In this document: positions 18,683 through 28,285 of the stretch, in pieces | Layout of the letters: every line of letters begins with the position of its first letter | How positions within the stretch are numbered: the stretch's first letter is position 1 | DNA from: Anaerolineae bacterium | GTDB taxonomy: Bacteria > Chloroflexota > Anaerolineae > Aggregatilineales > Phototrophicaceae | NCBI GenBank assembly: GCA_022841825.1 | Contig: JALHQT010000001.1 | Coordinates: 806,001 to 870,000 of the forward strand | Direction: 5' to 3' | Length of the DNA: 64,000 bases | Translations under genes and position numbers: made by a program | The notes under the pieces: generated by a model | Told to the model about the DNA's origin: nothing | What the model saw: the letters and a program-made list of their open reading frames with translations, nothing else | Databases searched by the model: none

Positions 18683-20098
18683 ATGCGCCGAATCATTCTT
18701 CTCATTGCTGCGACAGTACTCGCGTTGTGGGTCGCTTCTCCGCTGGCAATGGAGCGCGTCTTGGTCACGCCCAGCCTCGTGACCGTGCAGGCTGAATCCG
18801 CTGCTGCTGTGTTCTGGTTTGCCGCAGCGCTCGCCGCAACAGGTGCGTCAGCGCTTGCGGTGGGCTGGGAATTCGGGCGTGCAAGCATCGGGCAATCGGC
18901 TCGTCCAAGGACGATTTTGACGATGCTCGGACTGTTGTTCTTCATGTGGGTGTTGATCCCTGGCTTCCATCAGGGGGATGACCTTTACAAACCGCCGCTG
19001 GTTACGATCGCGGGTGTCCACGATGTGGCGCTCCTGTGGTTTGTCAGCAGCATCCTGCTTACCTTTCTGCTTTTCCATGTGCTAGGGTGGCGCATCTATC
19101 GACACCTCAGCACACGCCAGCGCGAGCAGCGCCTTCAGGCGATTGTCCGTGAACAAATCGAAGAAGGTGTCGCGCTCATCGACCGCAGGATGCGCCTGCA
19201 ATGGTACAACGACGTCGCAGAACGCCAGTTCGTCAAGGGCGACAGCGTGGAAGCCGCCGTTGCCCAACTCGCTCGCCGCGCGCGCGACATGGGTAAAGTC
19301 GCGGCGCAGAGCATGACCGTCGACGAAACCCGCGTGGTCGTCCAGGCGACGCCGATGCCAAACGGCGATGTCGGACTCATCACCCGTGCCCAAGCCTCCG
19401 AAAACGGTGCGAATAACGACTTCTATGAGCGATTCATGCGCCGTATCGTTCACGACATGCGTAATCCTCTTGCCGCCATCATCGCTCACGCCAGCAATCT
19501 GCAAACCGCACCGGACTTTGAGCGCGCCAATGCCACGCGCACGGCTCAGACCATCGAAACAGAAGCGCAGCGGTTAACGCGCCTCGTGGACAGCATCCTG
19601 TTCGATGCACGCCTCTCCCACATGCCGCTGGTGCTTCAGCGTCTGGATATGCGCGATGTTCTGGAAGAGGTTTACTACCAGCACGATGAACGTGCCGAAC
19701 GCGAGGGGAAGTCGCTGGAATTTGAGACACCGCCGCACTCCATGCCGATCAATGGTGACCGCGACCTGCTGGTACGAGCCATCGGAAATCTGGTCGATAA
19801 CGCACTCAAGTACTCGGCAAGGGGTGCCATCGTTCGGATTGACGGGGAGATGTCGCCAGGGCACATCGTCGTCAAGGTCATCGACAATGGCGAAGGCATT
19901 CCGCCTGAATTCCTGCCCGACCGCATTTTCGAAGCACTCGTCCGGGTGCGCCATCGTGATGGGGCGAGCGGCAGTGGGCTAGGATTGAACATCGTCAGAA
20001 AGATCGCGGAAATGCACGGCGGGACGATCATGGCGGAGAGCAGGCTGGGGCATGGCACGACCATGACGCTGGTAATGCCGCGCGAAGATGAGGGCTGA
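18683..20098 (+). CDS. Membrane sensor histidine kinase
   Basis: About 471 aa. Four hydrophobic helices lie in the first 140 residues, then a PAS-like region with an [15 protein letters not shown] pattern (about 155-225). The HisKA domain has phospho-acceptor His257 ([14 protein letters not shown]), and a full HATPase_c domain follows with an N box (LVDNALKYS), G1 (VIDNGEGIP) and G2 ([10 protein letters not shown]). The short periplasmic loops suggest intramembrane or cytosolic sensing. An alternative ATG is at 18671. It pairs with the regulator 36 nt upstream. Confidence 0.9.
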   Translation: MRRIILLIAATVLALWVASPLAMERVLVTPSLVTVQAESAAAVFWFAAALAATGASALAVGWEFGRASIGQSARPRTILTMLGLLFFMWVLIPGFHQGDDLYKPPLVTIAGVHDVALLWFVSSILLTFLLFHVLGWRIYRHLSTRQREQRLQAIVREQIEEGVALIDRRMRLQWYNDVAERQFVKGDSVEAAVAQLARRARDMGKVAAQSMTVDETRVVVQATPMPNGDVGLITRAQASENGANNDFYERFMRRIVHDMRNPLAAIIAHASNLQTAPDFERANATRTAQTIETEAQRLTRLVDSILFDARLSHMPLVLQRLDMRDVLEEVYYQHDERAEREGKSLEFETPPHSMPINGDRDLLVRAIGNLVDNALKYSARGAIVRIDGEMSPGHIVVKVIDNGEGIPPEFLPDRIFEALVRVRHRDGASGSGLGLNIVRKIAEMHGGTIMAESRLGHGTTMTLVMPREDEG

Positions 20099-20171
20099 AT
20101 CAACACCGTGTTTCGTGCCTACCCCGAAATGTTGTGTCATAATGCGCTCACTTAAAATGAGGTCAACCCTG

Positions 20172-21392
20172 GTGTCCCAGCCGCGTTCGAGCAACCGCGC
20201 AGCCCAAGCTTCAATCACATTCAGCATTCTGGCACTGCTGCTTTTGCTGCTGATGGGGTGTGGCGTCCGCGTCGAAATCGCGCAAATCCCGCAGCCAACC
20301 CCGACAGACCGACCATGGTGGCGACTGTATTACAACGGAAACGGCGCGGTACGCCTCCTAGCAAGCCCGATGATCACCTTCGGGAGTGGAATTCAACCGT
20401 TGGCGGAAATGTTCATGGCGAGTGAGGTCAACCCGATTACGCTGGTTCAGTATCGCCAGTTCTGGACTCCGGTCGAATACACCATTGCATGGTATGAAGC
20501 ACAGGCAAGTGAAGTCACCATCCGGCTGAACCTGTCTTATAGGAATAGCGGCGAGAGCAACTGGCAGCCCTATGACAGCGTCGAGCATGTCCTGAATGCC
20601 ACGCGCATCCCAGACCAGCGACGCGACACGCTGGGGTTATCGTTCTACAGCGAAACCCCTGGCTACATGGACGTGAGAGCGGAAATCATCCTGAATGTGG
20701 AGCAGGCAAATGGCGAGACCATTCGCCAGATTGATGCACGCGAATTCCAGGTGCATACCATGAGCGACCCAGGCGAACTCGGGTTGGACTCGGATGGCAT
20801 GGTGCCGCAGTTGGACACCCCTGATGATACCGTCCTCCTGCTGGATTGGCGCGCGTGGCGCGGGGGACCCTGTGGCTTGGCAGAGCGCGCGGAAGGAACT
20901 GAATGGGTTGAATTAATCAACCGCGCCTGTAACGCTTACAACAATGGCGACATCTGGGGCGCACTGGAGCCATTTGGGCAGCTCGGCGAAATGGACGATG
21001 CATGGTTGGCAGCGGATGCGCTGGGAATAGCGGGCGTCATGCTGATGCAAGTAGGCGATTACAACAACGCGGACAGCGCATTCCGGGTTGCCTGTGACCT
21101 GAGCAAGCAGATCGATGATGTGTTCTCAATGCTCATCCACATGAATAACCGCGTGGCAGCGCTGGCAGCACAGGGCGACCTGGACAGCGCCTTTGAAAAG
21201 CTGCAAGAAGTCGGCGAGCTGCGCAATCAATTCTGGGACGAAGGGGGCAACTACATTTTGCAAGCCAACATTGCTTACGTTTCGCTTGACCTGGGACGTC
21301 TCGCCGAGGCACGAGATTGGTTCAGCGGGCAGGGACTTCCCCAGGCAGAGCTGCTCGACACCTGGGTGTTTCGCGTCGAAAACGGCATGTAG
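20172..21392 (+). CDS. Lipoprotein with C-terminal TPR-like repeats
   Basis: About 406 aa and not assigned to a named family. The N-terminus is a lipoprotein signal (hydrophobic run ending LLLLLLMGCG). Residues 40-230 look beta-rich. The C-terminal third has helical TPR-like pairs (LAADALGIAGVMLMQVGDYN, DLDSAFEKLQEVGEL, VSLDLGRLAEARDW). The frame is open further upstream, with ATGs at 20142 and 20157, but the GTG at 20172 has TGAGGT nine nt ahead and gives a compact signal peptide. It follows the kinase gene by about 70 nt and may share its transcript. Confidence 0.72.
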   Translation: MSQPRSSNRAAQASITFSILALLLLLLMGCGVRVEIAQIPQPTPTDRPWWRLYYNGNGAVRLLASPMITFGSGIQPLAEMFMASEVNPITLVQYRQFWTPVEYTIAWYEAQASEVTIRLNLSYRNSGESNWQPYDSVEHVLNATRIPDQRRDTLGLSFYSETPGYMDVRAEIILNVEQANGETIRQIDAREFQVHTMSDPGELGLDSDGMVPQLDTPDDTVLLLDWRAWRGGPCGLAERAEGTEWVELINRACNAYNNGDIWGALEPFGQLGEMDDAWLAADALGIAGVMLMQVGDYNNADSAFRVACDLSKQIDDVFSMLIHMNNRVAALAAQGDLDSAFEKLQEVGELRNQFWDEGGNYILQANIAYVSLDLGRLAEARDWFSGQGLPQAELLDTWVFRVENGM

Positions 21393-21418
21393 ACGTGCGC
21401 CGCACATTAGGGGGCTTG

Positions 21419-22693
21419 ATGAGTGACGAGATGATGATGCGGTTGATGGGCGACCTTTTCCCGATCTGCCGCAGCATCACGGGCGAAGGCGTTCGTAAAA
21501 CCCTTCGCATTCTCCAGGCACATATCCCACTCATCATTCACGAGGTCCCAAGCGGCACTTCCGTGTTCGATTGGACGGTGCCGAACGAATGGAACATTCG
21601 TGACGCTTTCGTTTCCAATTCAAAGGGCGAGCGCGTCATCGATTTTCACAAACACAATCTGCACATTCTCAATTACAGCACCCCTGTTCATACGAGGCTG
21701 AATCTGGCGGAGCTGAAACCCCATCTGTACACTTCAACAGAGCACCCCGATTGGATTCCCTACCGCACCAGCTATTACAGCCCCAACTGGGGTTTCTGTC
21801 TGGCGCATAACGACCTCTTGAAACTACCGGAGGACACCTACGAAGTCGTCATCGACAGCACGCTGGAACCCGGCTTCCTGACTTACGGCGAACTCAGTCT
21901 ACCGGGCGAGACTGAAGATGAGGTCATCATTTCGACGCATGTTTGCCACCCGTCAATGTGCAATGACAACCTTTCGGGAATCGTTGTTGCGACCGCACTT
22001 GCGCGAATGCTCCTCGACAAGCCGCGCCGCCACAGCTATCGGTTCATCTTTGTCCCCGGCACCATTGGCTCGATCACCTGGCTGGCACGCAATCAGGACA
22101 GCCTTTACAAGATCAGGCACGGACTGGTGATCAGCAACCTGGGCGACGCAGCAGGCTTCACCTATAAGCGCACACGCGCGGGCAATGCCGTCATCGACCG
22201 ACTGGTCGAACAGGCACTCGCCGAAACTGGCACGGAATACCGCGTCCTTGATTTTGTCCCCTACGGCTACGATGAGCGGCAGTTCAACTCACCCGGCATT
22301 CAGCTTCCTGTCGGTGCGTTCTGGCGGTCGCAGCATGGCACTTACAATCAGTATCACACCAGCGCCGATGACCTCACCTTCGTGCAGCCTCATCAGCTTC
22401 AGGAGTCGCTGCAGATGCTGGCGACCATCACCGATATACTGGAAACGAACCGCACATACCTCAATTTGAAGCCGATGGGAGAGCCTCAATTGGGCAAACG
22501 CGGGTTGTATCAGTCCATTGCGGGCGATAGCAATCATGCCACCCTGCAATCGGCGTTGTTATGGGTGTTGAACTTCAGCGATGGAACGCACGATCTGCTT
22601 GCCATAGCCAGCAAGAGCAAGCTGCCGTTCCGAACCATAGCACAAGCCGCGCAACTGCTGGCGAAAACAGATCTTCTGAAGATACACTCGTGA
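21419..22693 (+). CDS. DUF4910 aminopeptidase-like protein
   Basis: About 424 aa. Zinc-peptidase-like domain (M28-related, DUF4910): HVCHPSMCNDNLSG holds His and Asp positions typical of metal ligands, and HTSADDL near residue 335 supplies a further His. The C-terminal about 90 residues (TLQSALLWVLNFSDGTHDLL onward) form a winged-helix-like extension seen in this family. Such proteins are mostly found in surface polysaccharide loci, where their substrate is unknown; that agrees with the methyltransferase and sugar genes that follow. The start is the ATG after GGGGG. A longer frame from 21317 overlaps the lipoprotein and is less likely. Confidence 0.8.
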   Translation: MSDEMMMRLMGDLFPICRSITGEGVRKTLRILQAHIPLIIHEVPSGTSVFDWTVPNEWNIRDAFVSNSKGERVIDFHKHNLHILNYSTPVHTRLNLAELKPHLYTSTEHPDWIPYRTSYYSPNWGFCLAHNDLLKLPEDTYEVVIDSTLEPGFLTYGELSLPGETEDEVIISTHVCHPSMCNDNLSGIVVATALARMLLDKPRRHSYRFIFVPGTIGSITWLARNQDSLYKIRHGLVISNLGDAAGFTYKRTRAGNAVIDRLVEQALAETGTEYRVLDFVPYGYDERQFNSPGIQLPVGAFWRSQHGTYNQYHTSADDLTFVQPHQLQESLQMLATITDILETNRTYLNLKPMGEPQLGKRGLYQSIAGDSNHATLQSALLWVLNFSDGTHDLLAIASKSKLPFRTIAQAAQLLAKTDLLKIHS

Positions 22694-22720
22694 GCGCGTC
22701 GTGTGCAGCGGAGTCAGAAT

Positions 22721-24028
22721 ATGAGTGTAGTGAGGGCGTCGGTACTCACAACGCCTCGCGCGAGCGAAAGTCCCTGGGACGCCATGCGCTACAGCGGTGG
22801 CAAATGCCGTTTCTGTGGCAGTCCTCTGTATGAAACGTTCGTCGACCTTGGCATGTCGCCACCCTGTAATCGGATGGTCAAACCAAGCCAGCGCAACGAT
22901 ATGGAGATGTTCTACCCGCTGCATACATTCGTCTGTTCCGAATGCTTTCTCGTGCAGGTCCAGGAATATGTCAGCCCGGCATACATTTTTGATGATTACA
23001 CCTATTTTTCTTCGTATTCAACGTCGTGGCTGGAACACGCACGACGCTATTCGACGATGATGATCGACAGACTGGGGTTAACAAACCGGCATCATGTGGT
23101 GGAAATCGCCAGTAACGACGGTTACCTCTTGCAGAATTTCGTGGAGGCTGGCATCCCCTGTCTGGGGGTAGAACCAGCCGCAAACGTGGCAGAAGTTGCC
23201 ATCGCCAAAGGGATTCCCTCGGTCATCAAGTTCTTCGGCAAAGAAACCGCGACACAACTTCTGATCGACGGGAACACTGCTGACCTGATCATCGGCAATA
23301 ACGTGCTGGCGCATGTGCCCAACATCAATGATTTTGTCGGTGGGATACGAGTACTCCTCAAGCCGACGGGCGTGGTCACGATGGAGTTCCCACATTTGAT
23401 GCGTCTGATGCAGGAGCATCAATTTGACACGATCTATCATGAGCACTTCTCATACCTTTCGTTCATGACGGTGCAGCGTGTGTTCGCGGCACATGGGTTA
23501 ACCATCTTCGATGTCGAAGAACTCTCCACCCATGGCGGTTCGCTCCGCATCTACGCCCGTCATCACGAAGATGCGAGCAAGCCTGTGTCAAGCCGCGTAG
23601 AACATTTACTTGAGCAAGAGCGCGCGTACGGGCTGAACAAGGTCGAAACATACTCGAATTTCGCCGCGAAGTGCGAAACTGTGAAGTATGCATTGCTGGA
23701 ATTCCTGATCAAAGCCAGGCGTGAAGGCAAGCAGGTTGTGGGTTATGGCGCGCCGGGAAAAGGCAATACGCTGCTCAACTACTGTGGAATTCGGGAAGAT
23801 CTGTTGAATTACACGGTGGATCGCAGTCCTTATAAGCAGAACATGCTACTGCCGGGCACCCACATTCCCGTCTATGCGCCCGATAAGCTCCGCGACACAA
23901 AGCCGGATTACATCCTGATCCTGCCGTGGAATCTCAAGCATGAGATCATGCAGCAGGTCAGTTATGTGAGGGAATGGGGCGGAAAGTTCGTCGTCCCGAT
24001 TCCTGAAATCAAAGTCTACGAATCATGA
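22721..24028 (+). CDS. Sugar C-methyltransferase-type SAM enzyme (Methyltransf_13/11/14 architecture)
   Basis: About 435 aa with the three-part build of NDP-sugar C-methyltransferases such as TylC3. An N-terminal zinc-binding domain has Cys pairs (CRFCGSPL, CSECFLVQ). The central SAM-binding Rossmann domain shows VVEIASNDGYLLQ and ADLIIGNNVLAHVPN. A C-terminal domain has VVGYGAPGKGNTLLNYCGI. In this family the last Tyr/Glu/His region (YHEHFSYLS) lines the active site. The likely substrate is a nucleotide-bound keto sugar, perhaps the CDP-sugar implied by the cytidylyltransferase at 31.9-32.7 kb. GGAG lies 7 nt before the chosen ATG; a GTG at 22703 is the alternative. Confidence 0.85.
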   Translation: MSVVRASVLTTPRASESPWDAMRYSGGKCRFCGSPLYETFVDLGMSPPCNRMVKPSQRNDMEMFYPLHTFVCSECFLVQVQEYVSPAYIFDDYTYFSSYSTSWLEHARRYSTMMIDRLGLTNRHHVVEIASNDGYLLQNFVEAGIPCLGVEPAANVAEVAIAKGIPSVIKFFGKETATQLLIDGNTADLIIGNNVLAHVPNINDFVGGIRVLLKPTGVVTMEFPHLMRLMQEHQFDTIYHEHFSYLSFMTVQRVFAAHGLTIFDVEELSTHGGSLRIYARHHEDASKPVSSRVEHLLEQERAYGLNKVETYSNFAAKCETVKYALLEFLIKARREGKQVVGYGAPGKGNTLLNYCGIREDLLNYTVDRSPYKQNMLLPGTHIPVYAPDKLRDTKPDYILILPWNLKHEIMQQVSYVREWGGKFVVPIPEIKVYES

Positions 24029-24101
24029 CCAAAGGGGATGCTCCCCGGATTCCACGCTGGCACTGGCGTATGATTCCGTGTTGACGTAACGAGGCGAATT
24101 G

Positions 24102-25415
24102 ATGATCGAAGACTTCAGCAAGAGTGATGCACTGCGCACAAAGAGCCATATGCTCATTCCGGGCGGCGCTCACACATATGCCAAAGGGGACGATCAGTAC
24201 CCCTACCTGTCGCCGGGCTTCATCGTCAAGGGCAAGGGCTGCCATGTCTGGGATGTCGATGGAAACGAGTACATCGAGTACGGCATGGGCTTGAGATCAG
24301 TCGGGCTTGGTCATGCTTATCGTCCGGTCATCGCCGCAGCGGTTCGACAGATGATGAAAGGTCAGAACTTCACCCGCCCCAGCGCGCTCGAAATTGAAGC
24401 TGCCGAAGCCATGCTCGACTGCATCCCCACGGGAGAAATGATCAAGTTTAGCAAAAACGGCTCGGATGCCACCACAGCGGCGGTCAAACTCGCCCGCGCC
24501 GTTACCGGGCGAGATCTTGTTGCGATCTGCGGCGACCACCCTTTCTACAGCATTGATGACTGGTTCATCGGCGCGACGCCGATGCCAGACGGGATTCCTG
24601 CCTCCCAGCGCGCATTGACCATAAAGTTTCGCTACAACAACATCGCCAGCCTCCAAGAGCTGTTCGCCCTTTACCCCAACCAGATCGCCTGTGTCATGAT
24701 GGAAGGCGCAACCCAGGTTGAACCGCAGGGCAACTACCTCCAACAGGTCATCGACATCAGTCACGAACATGGTGCGCTCTTCGTCCTGGATGAGAATATC
24801 ACTGGATTTCGCTTCGACATCGGTGGCGCACAGGCAAAGTTCGGCATCACACCGGACTTATCGGCGTTCGGCAAAGCAATGGCGAATGGTTTTGCGCTGT
24901 CTGCCCTCGTCGGTAAACGAGAGTTCATGGAGCGTGGGGGCATCCAGCATGACAAGCAGCGTGTCTTCCTGCTTTCTACCACGCATGGCGCAGAGACGAG
25001 CGCGCTTGCCGCGTGCCTGGCGACGATTCAGACCTACAAAAAAGAAAACGTCATCGAGCACCTCTACCAGCAGGGCGAGAAGCTGATGTCGGGGATCGGC
25101 AAAGCAGTGCAGGCGGCGGGTGTTGAAGGGCATTTTGGCGTGCTCGGCTATCCCTGCAACCTGATCTATTACACACGCGATCAAGAACAGCAGCCCTCGC
25201 AAGCATTTCGAGCACTGTTCCTGCAAGAAACCATCAAGCGCGGTCTGCTCATGCCTTCGCTGGTAGACAGCTACGCGCACAAGGACGAAGATGTCGAGCG
25301 CACGCTTGACGCCATCGCCGATGTCCTGCACATCTACAAGAAAGCGCTCGATGAAGGTGTTGAAAAGTACCTTGTAGGGCAGCCTGTAAAACCCGTCTTC
25401 CGCCCTTTCAATTGA
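24102..25415 (+). CDS. Class III PLP aminotransferase, glutamate-1-semialdehyde aminomutase-like
   Basis: 437 aa. Fold type I PLP enzyme: the Schiff-base Lys258 lies in SAFGKAMANG, the Asp that contacts the pyridine nitrogen in LDENITGFR, and a phosphate-binding segment in NGSDATTAAVKLARA. The sequence resembles HemL, but the locus is for surface sugars and no tetrapyrrole genes are near, so a role in making an amino-modified sugar or side chain is more likely. The ATG follows GAGG by 7 nt. The TIM-barrel gene starts 14 nt downstream. Confidence 0.82.
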   Translation: MIEDFSKSDALRTKSHMLIPGGAHTYAKGDDQYPYLSPGFIVKGKGCHVWDVDGNEYIEYGMGLRSVGLGHAYRPVIAAAVRQMMKGQNFTRPSALEIEAAEAMLDCIPTGEMIKFSKNGSDATTAAVKLARAVTGRDLVAICGDHPFYSIDDWFIGATPMPDGIPASQRALTIKFRYNNIASLQELFALYPNQIACVMMEGATQVEPQGNYLQQVIDISHEHGALFVLDENITGFRFDIGGAQAKFGITPDLSAFGKAMANGFALSALVGKREFMERGGIQHDKQRVFLLSTTHGAETSALAACLATIQTYKKENVIEHLYQQGEKLMSGIGKAVQAAGVEGHFGVLGYPCNLIYYTRDQEQQPSQAFRALFLQETIKRGLLMPSLVDSYAHKDEDVERTLDAIADVLHIYKKALDEGVEKYLVGQPVKPVFRPFN

Positions 25416-25429
25416 TCGGCAGGCAACGC

Positions 25430-26464
25430 ATGACTGAATATCCACGCATTCATCTCGCCATCGACAACTGCTTTGCGTCCAAACGCTGGACGAAGCCCGC
25501 TGCCTGGATGCAGCACAGTATAGACATGGGCATTCCCCAGATCGAAGCCAGTGCGGATACTGAGTGTGATCCACTCTACACGCCCCCCGACGCCCTACAC
25601 GACTGGCTGGACAGCGTGCAAGAGGCGGCAGCAGAAACCGGGGCAAAGGTCGCCAACTTCTACAGCGGGCACGGCAGCTACGCAACGCTGGGATTGACAC
25701 ATACAGACCCGCGCGTACGCGATCACATGCAGCATCGATGGCTCGCGGGAATGATCGACCTTGCCGGTGCGCTGGGTGCAGGCTTCGGTTTCTTCTGTCA
25801 TGCGCTTGATCAATCGACCCTAGCGGATGCCACGCGCTATCATGAGACGATGGAAGATCTCTTTGACAGACTAGGACAGATCGCGGAACGCGCGGCGGAT
25901 GCCCACCTCCCCTATATCTCAATCGAGCAGATGTATTCGCCCCACCAACCCCCCTGGACGATTACCGGCAGCGTGAACCTGCTGACGCAAGTCTGGTCGC
26001 GTTCGGGCAAACCGCTCTATCTCACGCTGGATGTTGGACATGCCGTCGGGCAGCATAACTTCCGTCGCCCACCCCATGCCAGCGTGGACGATGGGCGCGA
26101 ACTGTACGCCGAGTTACGCGATGGCGACCCGTACGAGTGGATGCGCAGCCTGGGCGCTTACGCGCCGATCATCCATCTCCAACAGACGGACGGCACGGTC
26201 TCGGCACATCGCCCCTTCACGCGCAAATATAATGAAACCGGGATCATCTCACCGGAAAAGGTGCTTCGCGCGCTGAAAAACGCCTACGACGCACCAGAAG
26301 CCCCCGGTCTGCCGCCGCGCGTCCGTGATATCTGGCTCACGCTTGAAGTCTTTTCCGGTACCGCGCAGCCCTATGCCGACATCCTGGCAAACCTCCATGA
26401 GAGTGCTGCCTACTGGCGTGCATCGGTGCCGAGGGACGGCGAGTTACTCAACAGCCTCGTCTAG
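25430..26464 (+). CDS. Sugar phosphate isomerase/epimerase-like TIM barrel
   Basis: About 344 aa, AP-endonuclease-2/xylose-isomerase-like family. Conserved metal-ligand-type residues can be seen: Glu in QIEASADTE, Glu in YISIEQMY, Asp and His in LTLDVGHAVGQHN, His in IIHLQQTDGT and Glu in WLTLEVFSG. It probably isomerises or epimerises a sugar or a sugar-derived compound. It is translated just after the aminotransferase (AGG six nt before the ATG) and the two likely act together. Its 3' end overlaps the convergent M23 gene by 4 nt. Confidence 0.78.
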   Translation: MTEYPRIHLAIDNCFASKRWTKPAAWMQHSIDMGIPQIEASADTECDPLYTPPDALHDWLDSVQEAAAETGAKVANFYSGHGSYATLGLTHTDPRVRDHMQHRWLAGMIDLAGALGAGFGFFCHALDQSTLADATRYHETMEDLFDRLGQIAERAADAHLPYISIEQMYSPHQPPWTITGSVNLLTQVWSRSGKPLYLTLDVGHAVGQHNFRRPPHASVDDGRELYAELRDGDPYEWMRSLGAYAPIIHLQQTDGTVSAHRPFTRKYNETGIISPEKVLRALKNAYDAPEAPGLPPRVRDIWLTLEVFSGTAQPYADILANLHESAAYWRASVPRDGELLNSLV

Positions 26465-26479
26465 GATGCAGGCGAGGCT
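26453..26479. terminator. Convergent hairpin at overlapping gene ends
   Basis: 7-bp perfect stem (AGCCTCG / CGAGGCT) with a 13-nt loop, spanning the overlapping stop codons of the TIM-barrel gene (+) and the M23 gene (-). Confidence 0.4.
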
Positions 26480-28140
26480 TCCAGCAGCCAGGTGGTCAAA
26501 TCCGATGCTTCCCAGTAAGCGATGCGTGTACCATCCGGCGAAACAGACCAGTCTCCATTTGCAATCGTGAACGGCGTCGTGCTCGGATCAGTCAAACTTA
26601 CGCTCGCCTCTGATCGGATGTCGTAGCGCCAGAGTTGTTGAGGCTGCCCTGGCGATAGCGGAACGTAATACAGGCTGTCGCCGCCACCCCAGCGGAAAGC
26701 GCCAAACCAGGGCGCTCGCACAGGCACAGCACCGGGCTGCGTCGCCAGTGTGTAGATTCCATTCATCGCCGGATCGGGCTGAAACACGAGATAGAAAACC
26801 AGATATTGTCCGCCATGGGCAGCACTCAGACCACGAACAAAATCAAACGTCACCAATCCATCCGTACTCCCGGTGACGGTGTCATGCACGAACATACTGG
26901 TGGTCGCATCTGTCCGCTGCGTCAGCAGCAGCCGGGTGGCATCCAGCCACACTGCCGAGACACCAGGAGCATCGGCAAGTTGGCGAGTTTCGCTCGAATC
27001 TAACCGAGAAATCATGATTGTCGTGCGAGGTGAAGGCTCGCCAGGCAGTGCTGCCGTGCCTGTACGCGCGTACATCAGCCAGGCGTTATCAGTACTGAGC
27101 GCGGGCACCGCACCACCCGACTCGATGCGCCACTCCATGCCATCAGAGATACGCCGAACGATGGCAGTCGTATCCGACAGAGTGATCTCATGGCTGCCAT
27201 CTGGAGAACGCAATGGTGGCGGAGCAGACGTCACGATGCCAGTAGGTGCCACGTTCACCACATCCCACTCGGAGAGCTGCGCGCGCGCACCGCTCGCTCC
27301 ATCGATCATGTAGACGAGGTTCGGCTCTGTGGGGTTCCAGAAGGCATTGGCGCAGCAGCCTGTGAAAGCGAGCTGGCGCCGCGTCCAGGCGCTCGTGGAG
27401 GAAACGCCTGCGGGTTGCAACAATGCCGCGTTTGCCGGAGCGAAGATGCGTTCGAGCTGGGGAAACGTTGCCGCGTAACGATTGAGGGCTTCTCCGCCAA
27501 ACGCAACGGTCGGTTGCTCTTCGAGCGTCAGCCAGCGGCGAGCATTGTCCAGGTCCTGCTGGAACATGGGGTAGCGAAACTGCCCCACTAAGGCAAGCGC
27601 GTGCCAATCTGCTTCGATCAACGTCACCGGGTTATAGGCGGTTCGGAAGTCGAGCGAACGAATCTCCAAATGCAGATGTGGGCGCGAGACGCATGTCAGA
27701 TCCGGGTCGCCGCTCATCGCTACCGGCTGCCCGCGTGCCACACGCATGCCTGGGGAGAGCAGCGGGCGTTCGAGCAGATGCCCATAAAGGCTGATGTAAC
27801 CAGCGTCATGGCGAATCAGGAGATTGTGCGGCGCGCTGCCGAAGCTGAGGTCGCTGACGGCGACAACCTCTCCATCGCCGATTGCCACCAGCGGAGTCCC
27901 ACACGGCATCGAGAAATCCAGCCCAAAGTGCAGCCGCTGCCCGGCACGATACCATTCATCGCCACGCAAAAATGCGCCCGTCGTGTTGCCATACGGCTGC
28001 GCGAGCAGCCATGTACCTGGACCAGGCGCTTCTGACACCGGTAGAACAAATGGCTTTGCCTGGGCTGCCACCGCAGTCGCATCAAGTGTTCCCAGAACCA
28101 GTACCGCGGCGATGAAACCCACAAGTGCTGTCCACTTCAC
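26461..28140 (-). CDS. M23 metallopeptidase fused to a beta-propeller-like domain
   Basis: 559 aa, exported (signal peptide ending near VAAQAK, residue 29). Residues about 75-180 form an M23/LytM domain with all zinc ligands: HFGLD, YGHL and HLHLEIR. These enzymes cut peptide bridges in peptidoglycan. From about 260 onward there are WD40/PD40-type blades (LRSPDGSHEITLSD, DNAWLMYART, VSPDGTRIAYWEAS) in place of the usual SH3 or LysM modules. The GTG start is preceded by GGGAG. It is read against the sugar locus and appears unrelated to it. Confidence 0.85.
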   Translation of the reverse strand: MKWTALVGFIAAVLVLGTLDATAVAAQAKPFVLPVSEAPGPGTWLLAQPYGNTTGAFLRGDEWYRAGQRLHFGLDFSMPCGTPLVAIGDGEVVAVSDLSFGSAPHNLLIRHDAGYISLYGHLLERPLLSPGMRVARGQPVAMSGDPDLTCVSRPHLHLEIRSLDFRTAYNPVTLIEADWHALALVGQFRYPMFQQDLDNARRWLTLEEQPTVAFGGEALNRYAATFPQLERIFAPANAALLQPAGVSSTSAWTRRQLAFTGCCANAFWNPTEPNLVYMIDGASGARAQLSEWDVVNVAPTGIVTSAPPPLRSPDGSHEITLSDTTAIVRRISDGMEWRIESGGAVPALSTDNAWLMYARTGTAALPGEPSPRTTIMISRLDSSETRQLADAPGVSAVWLDATRLLLTQRTDATTSMFVHDTVTGSTDGLVTFDFVRGLSAAHGGQYLVFYLVFQPDPAMNGIYTLATQPGAVPVRAPWFGAFRWGGGDSLYYVPLSPGQPQQLWRYDIRSEASVSLTDPSTTPFTIANGDWSVSPDGTRIAYWEASDLTTWLLEASPAS

Positions 28141-28285
28141 AACCCGCTGCTCCCAAACTCAAAGGACGAAAATCTCCATCCAGCGACTGCTCAACAGATC
28201 TGGCGGAAGGTGATAAGATCGAACCGTACGTATGACACTATCCAGGGCAAGCACACACATCACCCGCACAAGGGAGTACCAGTCA

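Noticed and set aside
24858-25922. 354-aa minus-strand open frame
   Set aside because: Antisense to the aminotransferase and TIM-barrel genes; Cys/Arg-rich shadow composition.
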